From: Macrococcoides psychrotolerans
GTDB lineage: Bacteria; Bacillota; Bacilli; Staphylococcales; Staphylococcaceae
Length of the DNA stretch: 64,000 nt
Assembly: GCF_038095555.1 (NCBI RefSeq)
Contig: NZ_CP124591.1
Location: forward strand, 1,116,001 to 1,180,000
Reading direction: 5' to 3'
Position 1 is the first letter of the stretch. The number at the start of each line of letters is the position of its first letter. The notes below the pieces were generated by a model, which made no database searches, was not told where the DNA came from, and worked only from the letters and a program-made list of their open reading frames with translations. Positions 25,848 to 35,195 of the stretch are shown piece by piece. The position numbers and the translations under genes were made by a program.

Positions 25848-26522
25848 TTATAGTGGCCCCGAAATACCTTGTTTTCTAATCATAATAAAGTGAGCTGCTA
25901 ACAACGCGAATAAACATGCAGGTAAGAAGAATACATGAATCGCGAAGAATCGCGTTAATGTCTGTGCTCCAACAATATGTGGGTCACCAGCTAATAAAGT
26001 TTTTACCCATGGACCGATAAACGGTACGGATTCAGCGATTTGTAAACCTACTTTTGTCGCAAATAATGCTTTCATATCCCATGGTAATAAATAACCAGTA
26101 AACGATAATCCTAACATTACGAAGAAAATTAATACTCCGACTAACCAGTTTAATTCACGTGGTTGTTTATATGATCCCGTGAAGAATACGCGTAGTGTAT
26201 GTAAGAACATCATTACTACTACTAGACTCGCACCCCAGTGATGCATACCACGTACGATAACACCTGCTGCTACATCATGCTGTAAATAATAAACTGATTT
26301 CCAGGCGTTAACAATATCTGGTACATAATACATCGTTAAGAACATACCTGATAAAACTTGTATTACAGTAATAAAGAATGTTAATCCACCAAAACAGTAT
26401 ACGAATGCAGAAAAGTGATAAGCAGGGTTAACATGCTCAGGCACCTCATGATCTGCGATATCGCGCCAAATTGGTGTAATATCGAGTCTGTCATCGACCC
26501 AATCATAGATTTTATCGATCAT
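25848..26522 (-). CDS. qcrB: menaquinol:cytochrome c reductase cytochrome b subunit
   Basis: A 224-aa b6-type cytochrome b with four core helices. Two His pairs for haems b lie in RGMHHWGASLVVVMMFLHTLR and around FFAIHVFF/LLAAHF. Cys43 (VYCFGG) matches the cysteine that covalently binds an extra haem in Bacillus QcrB and cytochrome b6. It oxidises menaquinol at the outer site. It lies between qcrA and qcrC in a tight operon, with a GGAGGGG ribosome site. Confidence 0.96.
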   Translation of the reverse strand: MIDKIYDWVDDRLDITPIWRDIADHEVPEHVNPAYHFSAFVYCFGGLTFFITVIQVLSGMFLTMYYVPDIVNAWKSVYYLQHDVAAGVIVRGMHHWGASLVVVMMFLHTLRVFFTGSYKQPRELNWLVGVLIFFVMLGLSFTGYLLPWDMKALFATKVGLQIAESVPFIGPWVKTLLAGDPHIVGAQTLTRFFAIHVFFLPACLFALLAAHFIMIRKQGISGPL

Positions 26523-26533
26523 TTTGTCCCCTC

Positions 26534-27037
26534 CTATTTCACTAATTCATTTTCGTGTTTTTTACCGATTGTTAACATTCCGCCTTTTTCTCCAACTTTA
26601 TATTGGTCTAAAGGCCCAAGCGGTGGTGTACCAGGAACGTTCTTACCATTCTTCTCATAACGACCATTATGACATGGACAGAAGAATTGGTTCGGATTAC
26701 CTTTATCACCATTCCAAGATACTGTACAACCTAAGTGTTTACATACAGGAGATAAAGCAATAATTTCATCGCCTTCTTTATATACCCATGCAAATTCTGT
26801 TACTTCACTCGTGTACCATGCATCTTTTTGTTCGAATTTAAAGTCAACCTTTGTCGGTTCTTCTTTAATTTCTGAAACTTTAACGCTAGTAGTGATCATA
26901 TCTCCAGCTGCACCACTTTTAAATACTGGATCTAGTGCAAAACGACCTAAAGGCATAACCATACCAGCAGCCATAAATGATCCAACTCCCATTAAGGAAT
27001 AGTTTAAAAATTGGCGTCGTGTGACACGTTGGCTCAT
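26534..27037 (-). CDS. qcrA: Rieske iron-sulfur subunit of menaquinol:cytochrome c reductase
   Basis: A 167-aa Rieske protein. The N-terminus carries a twin-arginine motif (TRRQFLNYSL) and an uncleaved-looking membrane helix. The 2Fe-2S ligands are C99-x-H101 and C120-x2-H123, with disulfide partners C104 and C122 (CKHLGC and CPCHNG). First gene of qcrABC, with a strong promoter about 55 bp upstream. Confidence 0.96.
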   Translation of the reverse strand: MSQRVTRRQFLNYSLMGVGSFMAAGMVMPLGRFALDPVFKSGAAGDMITTSVKVSEIKEEPTKVDFKFEQKDAWYTSEVTEFAWVYKEGDEIIALSPVCKHLGCTVSWNGDKGNPNQFFCPCHNGRYEKNGKNVPGTPPLGPLDQYKVGEKGGMLTIGKKHENELVK

Positions 27038-27092
27038 TTAATTTTCCCCCCTCTAATGCGATTCTTTTTATAAAATATACTAGGACATATCA

Positions 27093-27121
27093 ATTTTAGC
27101 CTATAAATATAGCTTGGTCAA
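27093..27121 (-). promoter_or_regulatory. sigma-A promoter of qcrABC
   Basis: On the minus strand TTGACC (27116-27121) and TAAAAT (27093-27098) are separated by exactly 17 bp. The predicted start leaves a leader of about 50 nt. It shows qcrABC can be expressed apart from the upstream ypi/aro genes. Confidence 0.7.
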
Positions 27122-27154
27122 TAAGATGTCACAATTTAAGTACTAAAATTGTCA

Positions 27155-27580
27155 TTATTTATTCCAAAGTGTAATAATAAATTTCATCAACGATTTGACA
27201 TTATCCTGAATAAATTCCTGTTTCATTTCATTATCCATAGATTCTAATGGAATGATACTCACTTTATGGACATTATCAGCATCAATTTGTAATGTTTGTG
27301 GACATACGACAACGATATTCTTGAATCCATATTCTTTAAGTTGTGTATCTATAAGACCAATCGGATCATAGTCACCTAAAATTTGCACTGGAGGCAATAC
27401 AAGGAGACGTCCTTTAAACTGTTGTTCAGCACCTAAAGTTACATATTGAATCATTTCATATTGATCTGCTATATCTAAAAGTCGAGAAGTATAGTTGGCT
27501 GGTATTGCCGGGATGATTGCAGTATCAATATATTCTATCTGATCGTTCAGCAACATAAGATCATTATGATTAAAAAGCAT
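27155..27580 (-). CDS. ypiF: YpiF family protein (DUF2487)
   Basis: A 141-aa soluble protein of unknown function. Recognised from its start (MLFNHNDLMLL), the repeated hydrophobic strand pattern and its fixed place between ypiB and qcrA in Bacillales. No catalytic motif is seen. It starts 2 bases past the ypiB stop, so it is co-transcribed. Confidence 0.8.
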   Translation of the reverse strand: MLFNHNDLMLLNDQIEYIDTAIIPAIPANYTSRLLDIADQYEMIQYVTLGAEQQFKGRLLVLPPVQILGDYDPIGLIDTQLKEYGFKNIVVVCPQTLQIDADNVHKVSIIPLESMDNEMKQEFIQDNVKSLMKFIITLWNK

Positions 27581-27582
27581 TC

Positions 27583-28110
27583 CTATTCTCCTATCATCTG
27601 TAATAAATGCGTAAGTTGATTAAATTTATCCTTATCTTTATTCACTAAAGTTTCTTCAATCAAGGGCTCTATGTAACGTTTAACTTCTTTCTTTATAATT
27701 TCATTATGCTGGATATAGTGAAGCTTGTTCTTAATTTCTTTGTATTCAAAGTTATTTAATGATATTACTACATAGCTCAGCAGTTCTTTTATCTCAATTT
27801 CAACATATTTGTTATCATGAAGTATGACATCCAGATAAATATCATGATTTAATGAAGATAAATAATGAAAAATGACAAAAGCATCGGTAATAATTCCATG
27901 AGCAAGTACGAGATGACATTTAAAGTCTGGATAAATAATCAGACGATTAATAAATGCATCAGCTCTCATAATATGAATATAGGAGAGTATATCATCTCGA
28001 TCTTTTAATAAGTTTAATATCCACACCGTGTTCTTGTTGTCAATATTATGATTGAGTAGCAGATATCTTATATAGTTTCTGCGGTCATCGACAATATTAG
28101 TATGCGTCAT
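27583..28110 (-). CDS. ypiB: YpiB family protein (UPF0302)
   Basis: A 175-aa protein of the UPF0302 family, function unknown; the Bacillus gene lies in the same place. The conserved segment NYIRYLLLNH...VWILNLL is at the N-terminus. ATG 28110 is chosen: GGAG lies just upstream and the longer frame only adds residues overlapping the TPR gene. It overlaps ypiA by 14 bases. Confidence 0.82.
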   Translation of the reverse strand: MTHTNIVDDRRNYIRYLLLNHNIDNKNTVWILNLLKDRDDILSYIHIMRADAFINRLIIYPDFKCHLVLAHGIITDAFVIFHYLSSLNHDIYLDVILHDNKYVEIEIKELLSYVVISLNNFEYKEIKNKLHYIQHNEIIKKEVKRYIEPLIEETLVNKDKDKFNQLTHLLQMIGE

Positions 28111-29311
28111 CAAACTCCGGTTCCAGACCAATAATTATTTCGTAGAGCTGTTCGCTGCGAGATTGATCTGCTATTTCTCGGGTGTAATAATAATAATCTT
28201 TCAGGAAAGAGACATTTTCATTCAGACTATTATAAGCTTCTTTATAGAAATGCTTTGCTTCTTTATCTTTTTCCAGCTGTTGATAGCTATATGCTAAATG
28301 CCATAAAATCTCTGGATCAATATCATCTTCGTCAATAACAGTGAATAACTGGACCATCTCTTCATACAGTTCTTCTTTGCGATAGTAGTCTGCTAATACT
28401 AATCCTGCTTCAGTATACGATGGATCGATTGTTAGAGCCTGGATTAGATAGTCTGCTCCTTCTTCATTATGCATCTTAATCATAATACGTCCAGTATCCA
28501 CAAGCAGCTCTTTATAAAATTCATTTAATCGTATCCCTTGCTGACCTACCAAGATTGCATCTTCATATTTGCGTTCACTTTCTAACAGCTCAACTAATAA
28601 CAGATATGCCTGCATAAAATCAGGATCTTTATCCAGTAAAGACTGCAGTGTCGATATTGCTCTATCCATCAGCCCGGATTTTTGATAGCTAATCGCTTTT
28701 TTGAAGAAATCATCGCTCGTATAATCTTTCTCGTCTATTTTCTCATAGTAAACTACCGCCTGATCATAATCACCCGTCTGTAATAAACTATCTGCAATCC
28801 TTAAATTCAAATTAACATTATTAATTTCATCGATACCACTATTTAATAGTGTTTCGTAGTTTCTTACAGCTGGTAGATACTGCCCGTCAAAGTAATAGAG
28901 TTCTGCTAATGCAAAGCTAAGCACTGGATCTTCACTAGATAGTTCATAAGCTTCCTTCACCTTCTCAATTGCGACTTCTGGCATATCCTGCTGTTGAAAG
29001 ATATCCGCTTCAAGCATCAATCTTTCTATTGTTTTAGGAAGCCCATGTAATATCATTAGTGCTTGATCCATATCATTCGTATCGATTAAACTTTCGATAT
29101 AAAAGCTTAGTACCTCAGGCTCATCGGGGTATAGTTCAAACAGCCGTTCAAACACAAGTTTACCTTCTTGTACAATACCAAACTGCATGAGGGTTGTACC
29201 CAGTTCAAAAAGTGCATCATGATCATCTGTAAATAAAGCCCTTTTAACATTATCGTTCAGGCCTTCTAGATGCTGCAGATGAATCTGATCGATTAATTGA
29301 TTAATATCCAT
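28097..29311 (-). CDS. ypiA: TPR-repeat protein YpiA
   Basis: A 404-aa protein made almost wholly of tetratricopeptide repeats (for example PEVAIEKVKEAYELSSEDP and GDYDQAVVYYEKIDEKD). Such solenoids mediate protein contacts; the partner is unknown. Acidic overall, no signal peptide, so cytosolic. Its ATG overlaps the aroA stop by one base, suggesting coupled expression with shikimate genes. Confidence 0.88.
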   Translation of the reverse strand: MDINQLIDQIHLQHLEGLNDNVKRALFTDDHDALFELGTTLMQFGIVQEGKLVFERLFELYPDEPEVLSFYIESLIDTNDMDQALMILHGLPKTIERLMLEADIFQQQDMPEVAIEKVKEAYELSSEDPVLSFALAELYYFDGQYLPAVRNYETLLNSGIDEINNVNLNLRIADSLLQTGDYDQAVVYYEKIDEKDYTSDDFFKKAISYQKSGLMDRAISTLQSLLDKDPDFMQAYLLLVELLESERKYEDAILVGQQGIRLNEFYKELLVDTGRIMIKMHNEEGADYLIQALTIDPSYTEAGLVLADYYRKEELYEEMVQLFTVIDEDDIDPEILWHLAYSYQQLEKDKEAKHFYKEAYNSLNENVSFLKDYYYYTREIADQSRSEQLYEIIIGLEPEFDDAY

Positions 29312-30612
29312 TACAAATCTCCTTTTAACTGCTTAATATGTCCTATGAAGTTCGGATATGAAATATTTACCGCTTCAAATTGATTGATTTCGATTTCTAC
29401 CTTTTCAAGTAATGCTGCAACTGCAAGCATCATTCCGATACGATGATCGCCATAAGAATCAAAGATATTACGTGCACGCACATCCTTTACTTTACCGTAA
29501 ACGATCATACCATCCGTTGTTGGTTCTAACTTATAACCTAATGCGTTCAGTTCAGAAACAACCGTATCAATTCGATTGGTCTCTTTCACCTTCAGTTCCT
29601 CTGCATCTCTTATCTCACTCCTGCCCTGTGCATGTGCTAAGAGTAATGCAATCACTGGTATCTCATCAATAAGCTTCGGAATTAATGAACCTTCAATCGT
29701 AATTCCTGTCAGATTATGCGTATATGAAACGATGATATCACTTACAGGTTCTGTCTGTTGTGCTTTGTCAATAACTTGAATATTACCGCCCATCATCTTG
29801 ACAACTTCTAGAATACCACTTCTCGTTACGTTCGTTCCAACATCATGCAGAGTAATCATGCTGCCAGGGATAATCAATGCAGCAACAATAAAGAAGGCAG
29901 CCGAAGATATGTCTCCAGGAATATGTATATCATTCATCTTAATGTCATGTATACCATTTGGTTTTAACAGGATTGTTCTATCATTAACCTCAATATCAAT
30001 ATTACTGTTTTTAAACATTAATTCCGTATGATTTCGAGAGATGTCTTGTTCAGTGATGTGCACTTCATCATCTGCATATAGACCGGCTAGTAATATCGCA
30101 CTTTTTACTTGAGCACTTTTCACAGGCATCATGTAGTCTATTCCCTGTACTTTAGAAATATCTCCATCATTGATGATAATCGGTGTAAACTGATTATTCC
30201 TTCCCTTAATATTTACCCCCATCTGTCTTAAGGGTTCGATCACGCGCCCCATCGGACGTTGCGCAATGGATGCATCTCCGTCCAATATCGTCTTAAATGG
30301 AAGACCCGCAAGTAAGCCGCATAATAATCGTGTCGTAGTCCCTGAATTTCCAGTATAAAGGATTTCATCAGGCTCACGAAACTGCTCATAGCCTGGTGAA
30401 TCAACGATAACGTTATCCTCTTCTATTGAAATCTGAACGCCTAGCTTCCTGAAAATATTAATCGTTGAAATACAGTCATCTCCCAGTAATGGCTTTGAAA
30501 TAACCGTCTTTCCTTTACTTAAACTCGCAAGCATAATTGCACGATGCGTTATCGATTTATCACCAGGAACAGAAACTTCTCCTGTTAATGGGCCATTATA
30601 TTTTAATTTCAC
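29311..30612 (-). CDS. aroA: 3-phosphoshikimate 1-carboxyvinyltransferase (EPSP synthase)
   Basis: Joins shikimate-3-phosphate and phosphoenolpyruvate, the sixth shikimate step. The 433-aa protein has the family motifs VPGDKSITHRA, GNSGTTTRLL and the C-terminal DSYGDHRIGM. The sequence around LLCGLLAG resembles glyphosate-tolerant class II enzymes of Gram-positives. It overlaps aroB by four bases. Confidence 0.96.
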   Translation of the reverse strand: MKLKYNGPLTGEVSVPGDKSITHRAIMLASLSKGKTVISKPLLGDDCISTINIFRKLGVQISIEEDNVIVDSPGYEQFREPDEILYTGNSGTTTRLLCGLLAGLPFKTILDGDASIAQRPMGRVIEPLRQMGVNIKGRNNQFTPIIINDGDISKVQGIDYMMPVKSAQVKSAILLAGLYADDEVHITEQDISRNHTELMFKNSNIDIEVNDRTILLKPNGIHDIKMNDIHIPGDISSAAFFIVAALIIPGSMITLHDVGTNVTRSGILEVVKMMGGNIQVIDKAQQTEPVSDIIVSYTHNLTGITIEGSLIPKLIDEIPVIALLLAHAQGRSEIRDAEELKVKETNRIDTVVSELNALGYKLEPTTDGMIVYGKVKDVRARNIFDSYGDHRIGMMLAVAALLEKVEIEINQFEAVNISYPNFIGHIKQLKGDL

Positions 30613-31682
30613 AACAGTTCACCTTCTAGCTTTCTTAACCTCTCAAATGCTTTCCTTAGTCGTTTAACATCTACTTGTTCTACTTTATATCCATTATTTT
30701 CACAGTACAATACAAAACTAATATCATTCGCTACATTCTTCTTATCCTGTCTCATAAGCTTGTAATATATATCAAAGTTATCATAGGCTAATTTCTTTAA
30801 CCCGAGATGGTGCATCCAGCGCATGAGTGATAGGATGTCAGTTTCAGTCACATCACTTAAAAGTAATGCATAGATCATGCCATGCATTACTGCAATGCCA
30901 TGAGGTAACTTATGATGAAATTCAATCGCATGCCCCAAAGTATGTCCGAAGTTTAAAAACTTTCTAACATCTGATTCAAATTCATCATCATGCACAACTT
31001 TCATCTTTGTCTGAATACCAAATGTTATCCACTTATCAATCGCATGCAGCTCACTCAAACAAGTTCCATCTTGAACGTCATGCATTATTTCTAATAAAGT
31101 ATCACTTTTACCAATACGACCATTAGCATTGAGTAATACGTGTTTAATAATTTCAGCAAAGCCACTTAACTTTTCGCTTTGTGATAACGTATCTAGAAAA
31201 TCCAGATCATAGATCACCATATCAGGTCGTTTAAATGCACCGATTAAATTCTTACCTGCGCTTGCATTGATCCCAGTTTTACCACCGATCGAGGCGTCAT
31301 GAGCAAGTATTGTTGTGGGCACCTGAATAAAATGAATGCCACGTAGGACAGTTGCTGCAACAAATCCTGTAAAATCACCTGTCGCACCTCCTCCAATTGC
31401 AAAGAGACAACTGTGTCTTGTTACATGCATCGATAATAGCGTTTCTACCACCTTGCTATAATGATGTATTGTTTTCACTTGCTCGCCACTTGGAATCAAC
31501 AACTTTAAGATAGAATGCTTGCTCAAGAACAAATCAATTTTCTGTTGATGCAGCTGATGAACGGATTCATCAATCAGTGCGATACGTTTATCATAATGTT
31601 TAAAGTCAAGATTTAAATTGAATGCTTCGTGTTCTACAACAATATCATAATTATTGTCTATATAGTTTGTCGTTAACTTCAT
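30609..31682 (-). CDS. aroB: 3-dehydroquinate synthase
   Basis: Second shikimate step, converting DAHP to 3-dehydroquinate with NAD and a divalent metal. The 357-aa chain shows the NAD-binding GGGATGDFTGFVAA, the GGKTGIN segment and metal-binding residues in FAEIIKHVLL and NFGHTLGHAIE (His). Slightly divergent N-terminal domain but all core motifs are present. It starts 9 bases after aroC ends. Confidence 0.95.
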   Translation of the reverse strand: MKLTTNYIDNNYDIVVEHEAFNLNLDFKHYDKRIALIDESVHQLHQQKIDLFLSKHSILKLLIPSGEQVKTIHHYSKVVETLLSMHVTRHSCLFAIGGGATGDFTGFVAATVLRGIHFIQVPTTILAHDASIGGKTGINASAGKNLIGAFKRPDMVIYDLDFLDTLSQSEKLSGFAEIIKHVLLNANGRIGKSDTLLEIMHDVQDGTCLSELHAIDKWITFGIQTKMKVVHDDEFESDVRKFLNFGHTLGHAIEFHHKLPHGIAVMHGMIYALLLSDVTETDILSLMRWMHHLGLKKLAYDNFDIYYKLMRQDKKNVANDISFVLYCENNGYKVEQVDVKRLRKAFERLRKLEGELL

Positions 31683-31691
31683 ATCTGCTCC

Positions 31692-32852
31692 TTAATAATC
31701 AAGGATTGCCTGTCTATGTCGTGCAATACTCTCTTTCAACTGCTCTAAATCATTGCTCTGGAATTCATTTAATATCTCTTTTGCCAGTTCAAACGCAACC
31801 GCATGTTCACAGACAATGGATGCTGCAGGTACAGCACAGCTATCACTGCGTTCGATTGAAGCCTGATATACTTCTTTCGTATCGATATCAACAGATTGAA
31901 GCGGTTTATACAACGTCGGTATAGGTTTCATTACAGCGTTCACTATAATCGGCATCCCATTCGTCATGCCACCTTCAAATCCCCCAAGATTGTTAGTCAT
32001 TCTAGAGTAGCCGCTACCCTCTTTATAGCTGATTGGATCTTGTACTTTAGATCCAGGTAGATGCTTCATATCATATCCTGCACCGAAACCCACAGCTTTA
32101 AATGCATTGATACTGATGACAGATTGTGCAATTTTACCATCCAGCTTGCGATCATATTGCACATAACTGCCAAGACCGACTGGCACGCCGTCAGCAATAA
32201 CCTGTACTTCTCCACCGATGGAGTCCCCATTTGACTTTGCTTCGTCAATTTTATCACGCATCATCTGTGCCACTGTTTCATCAATGCATCGAACATCATT
32301 TATGTCATTTTTCTTCTTAATTTCATCCAGAGTATATTCACCATTATCTCGTGCACCACCAATCTCTATGACGCGTGAATAGACACTTATCCCTAAAGAT
32401 TCAAGCAGCACTTTACACACTGCACCGACAGCAACACGTGCAGCAGTCTCACGAGCACTGGATCGTTCCAGAACATTACGTAAATCTCTATGACGATATT
32501 TCATACCACCAACTAAATCCGCATGACCCGGTCGCGGCTTTGTAATCTTACGTTTATCCGGCGTCATTTCTTCACCTTCTTCTACACCCATAATCTTAAG
32601 CCAATGTTTATGATCATCGTTAATCACTTCGATTGTGATCGGACTGCCGAGTGTAATGCCATGGCGTACACCTGATGTAATTACGACTGTATCCTTTTCA
32701 ATCTGCATACGACGGCCACGCCCATAACCACCTTGACGTTTGAACATCTCTTTATTAATCATGTCACTTGATAACTTCATGTTCGATGGAATACCTTCAA
32801 TAATCACAGTTAGTTTCGGACCATGTGATTCTCCGGCTGTTAGAAATCTCAT
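31692..32852 (-). CDS. aroC: chorismate synthase
   Basis: Final shikimate step, giving chorismate for aromatic amino acids, folate and menaquinone. 386 aa with the signatures GESHGP (N-terminus), RPGHADLVG, RSSARETAARVAVG and FGAGYD. It uses reduced FMN. First of the aroC-aroB-aroA-ypiA-ypiB-ypiF series; GAGGT precedes ATG. A terminator after ndk separates it from the upstream genes. Confidence 0.97.
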   Translation of the reverse strand: MRFLTAGESHGPKLTVIIEGIPSNMKLSSDMINKEMFKRQGGYGRGRRMQIEKDTVVITSGVRHGITLGSPITIEVINDDHKHWLKIMGVEEGEEMTPDKRKITKPRPGHADLVGGMKYRHRDLRNVLERSSARETAARVAVGAVCKVLLESLGISVYSRVIEIGGARDNGEYTLDEIKKKNDINDVRCIDETVAQMMRDKIDEAKSNGDSIGGEVQVIADGVPVGLGSYVQYDRKLDGKIAQSVISINAFKAVGFGAGYDMKHLPGSKVQDPISYKEGSGYSRMTNNLGGFEGGMTNGMPIIVNAVMKPIPTLYKPLQSVDIDTKEVYQASIERSDSCAVPAASIVCEHAVAFELAKEILNEFQSNDLEQLKESIARHRQAILDY

Positions 32853-32910
32853 ATTAAAACCTCACAATATATAATAAGTATTATTATAACGCACTTACAA
32901 TGATATTTAT

Positions 32911-32950
32911 AATCAAAAAGAAAAAGGTCAAGACAAATATGTCTTAACCT
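32911..32950 (-). terminator. ndk terminator
   Basis: Minus strand: AGGTTAAGAC-ATATTT-GTCTTGACCT, a 10-bp stem with one G-T style mismatch, then TTTTCTTTTTG. It lies 22 bases past the ndk stop. Confidence 0.85.
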
Positions 32951-32971
32951 AAGTATTTAATCGTTTTCGAT

Positions 32972-33418
32972 TTAGTACACCCAAGCAGATGTCACTAAGT
33001 CATAGGATAAAATTTCTTCTTCTTTAAACCATAATGCGATTTCTTTGTCAGCTGATGCGACTGAATCTGAACCATGGATGATGTTCTTACCAACAGTCAT
33101 ACCAAAGTCTCCGCGAATTGTTCCAGGAGCACTTTCGGCAGGGTTTGTTTTACCTACTAATGTACGTCCGATTTCAACAACGTTTTCACCTTCAAGTACC
33201 ATCGCAAATACAGGTCCTGAAGTAATAAACTCAACTAATTCGCCGAAGAATGGTTTTTCGCTATGCTCACCGTAATGTGTTTTAGCTAAATCCTCTGACA
33301 CCGTCATTAATTTAGCACCTACAACTTTGATGCCTTTGTTTTCAATACGTTTTACGATTTCTCCGATAAGACCGCGACCTACACCGTCAGGTTTAATCAT
33401 TAAAAATGTTTTTTCCAT
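32972..33418 (-). CDS. ndk: nucleoside diphosphate kinase
   Basis: Balances NTP and dNTP pools by ping-pong phosphate transfer. 148 aa, typical length. The phospho-accepting histidine is His115 in NIIHGSDS; KPDGVGRGL at the N-terminus lies in the nucleotide site. It sits between hepT and aroC, as in Bacillus, and probably has its own promoter upstream. Confidence 0.97.
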   Translation of the reverse strand: MEKTFLMIKPDGVGRGLIGEIVKRIENKGIKVVGAKLMTVSEDLAKTHYGEHSEKPFFGELVEFITSGPVFAMVLEGENVVEIGRTLVGKTNPAESAPGTIRGDFGMTVGKNIIHGSDSVASADKEIALWFKEEEILSYDLVTSAWVY

Positions 33419-33457
33419 GGTTATCCCTACCTCTTTTAATTTAGTAAATCCTTAAAC

Positions 33458-33486
33458 AGTTTAACATTGTAAGCGATTTCTTACAA
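33458..33486 (-). promoter_or_regulatory. possible promoter of ndk
   Basis: Minus strand TTGTAA (33481-33486) and TAAACT (33458-33463) with a 17-bp spacer, 40 bp before the ndk ATG. Both hexamers are four of six to consensus. Confidence 0.4.
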
Positions 33487-33489
33487 TTA

Positions 33490-34467
33490 CTAATAAATAC
33501 GTTTCAACATTTTTTCATGAATTTGTACTAAATAGCTTTTGATGTTACTGTCAGGCAGTTGATCTAGATGAAATTTCGCTTTATCACCGTACTTTCTGCT
33601 CAATACTTCCGAAGAGTGTACGCCATGTCGTTTCACCTGTTCAATGATAAAATCAAATACCGCTTCATCTGAAGCTTGCTGTAATTGCATTACACTTTGT
33701 TCCAGTCTGTAATCCTCACGCTGATTTAATACATCAATCGCTGCTATAAGCGGGTAGGTGACGTGTCCATTTCGGATGTCACTTCCTACCGGTTTACCAA
33801 GTGTCGCTTCATTACTCGTATAATCCAGAATATCATCAATAATCTGGTAGCTCATACCAATGCAGTGACCGAACTGTTTGATATGATAGGTTGTATATGA
33901 ATCAAGATTCGTACTCACGGCTCCTAGATGACAGCTTGCTTCAATGAGAATTGCAGTCTTACGATTAATGCGTCTTAAATACTCTGTGAATGTAATGGGA
34001 TAATTAAAGCGATCTGCCATCTGATCAAATTCGCCGAAACAAACTTCTAATATTGTTTCACTGAATATTTGATGATACTGTGAATCCTTAATTTCTGCAA
34101 TATTTTCTAATGCACGAGCCAATAAGAAATGTCCTGTTCGAATTGCTGTGTCCTTGTTAAAAGCCATATGCACAGAAGTATTACCTCTACGTTTGTCACT
34201 ATTATCTATATAATCGTCATGAACAAGGCTTGCCATGTGTATAAGTTCCAGTGATACAGCTGTACGAATCAAATGTTCTTTATCACCTTTAGCTAGAAAT
34301 CCGCTTAACAGTACAAACATCGGTCTCACGCGTTTACCGCCAGAATTTAATATATGCTTAGATGCATCGGTGATCACTGTAGATTCACTTTGAATTAACG
34401 TCTGTAACCTCTGTTCAACTTCAAATATATATGGTTGTAAAAATGCTTTATAACTCACAGCAATCAT
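33490..34467 (-). CDS. hepT: heptaprenyl diphosphate synthase component II
   Basis: Catalytic large subunit of the isoprenyl synthase making the menaquinone side chain, 325 aa. The two Asp-rich motifs are present: LVHDDYIDNSD (first, followed by KRRGN) and QIIDDILDYT (second), with GKPVGSD after it. It acts with the small HepS subunit. It is placed directly after menG (5 bases). Start is ATG 34467, but a nearby GTG at 34458 is possible. Confidence 0.94.
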   Translation of the reverse strand: MIAVSYKAFLQPYIFEVEQRLQTLIQSESTVITDASKHILNSGGKRVRPMFVLLSGFLAKGDKEHLIRTAVSLELIHMASLVHDDYIDNSDKRRGNTSVHMAFNKDTAIRTGHFLLARALENIAEIKDSQYHQIFSETILEVCFGEFDQMADRFNYPITFTEYLRRINRKTAILIEASCHLGAVSTNLDSYTTYHIKQFGHCIGMSYQIIDDILDYTSNEATLGKPVGSDIRNGHVTYPLIAAIDVLNQREDYRLEQSVMQLQQASDEAVFDFIIEQVKRHGVHSSEVLSRKYGDKAKFHLDQLPDSNIKSYLVQIHEKMLKRIY

Positions 34468-34472
34468 CCATT

Positions 34473-35195
34473 CTAGTTTTCTTTTGGTTTGTATGCGAGA
34501 TGCATCGCGCTTACGCCACCTGTAAAGCCTTTGAATTTAATATGTGTAAAGCCCGTTTCAGCCATTAAATGCGCTAACGTGTATTTATCCGGGAATTCAA
34601 ATGCACTTTGCTGTAACCAGCTGTATTCTTTCATTGATTTCGCGAAAACTTTACCAAAGAAAGGCATAATGTATTTAAAATACAGCTTATATCCTTGTTT
34701 AAATACTGGCATCGTTGGATGACTTGTTTCTAAGACTACAATCATTCCTCCAGGTTTTAATACACGATACATTTCTTCTAAGCCTTTCTTATAATCCGGC
34801 AGATTACGTAATCCAAAACCAATTGTCGTATAGTCAAATGTATTGTCTTCGAATGGTAAATCCATCGCATTACCATGAATAAGATTAATATTAGCAATAT
34901 GATCCGTTTTTTTATGTGCGACACTTAACATGTTGTCACTGAAATCCAAGCCTGTAACGTGGCCATGACTACCTACTGCCTGAGACATCTGTATTGTCCA
35001 GTCTCCTGTGCCACAACATACGTCCAGTGCTTTTGCGCCCTTTTTAACTTTCATTTGTTTCATCGTATATTTACGCCACGATTTATGCTGATTGAAACTT
35101 ATTATATCGTTTAATCGATCATATTTCGTTGAAACATTTTGAAAAACATCATGTACTAATTCACTTTTTTCTTGTCCATTTAACTGTTTACTCAT
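34473..35195 (-). CDS. menG: demethylmenaquinone methyltransferase
   Basis: SAM-dependent last step of menaquinone synthesis (UbiE/MenG family), 240 aa. Motif I is VCCGTGDWTIQM; the family signatures around NDIISFNQHKSWR and YTTIGFGLRNLPD are present. ATG 35195 is chosen with GGTGG upstream; the longer start adds seven unusual residues. Lies between hepS and hepT, the standard gerC-like cluster. Confidence 0.95.
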   Translation of the reverse strand: MSKQLNGQEKSELVHDVFQNVSTKYDRLNDIISFNQHKSWRKYTMKQMKVKKGAKALDVCCGTGDWTIQMSQAVGSHGHVTGLDFSDNMLSVAHKKTDHIANINLIHGNAMDLPFEDNTFDYTTIGFGLRNLPDYKKGLEEMYRVLKPGGMIVVLETSHPTMPVFKQGYKLYFKYIMPFFGKVFAKSMKEYSWLQQSAFEFPDKYTLAHLMAETGFTHIKFKGFTGGVSAMHLAYKPKEN

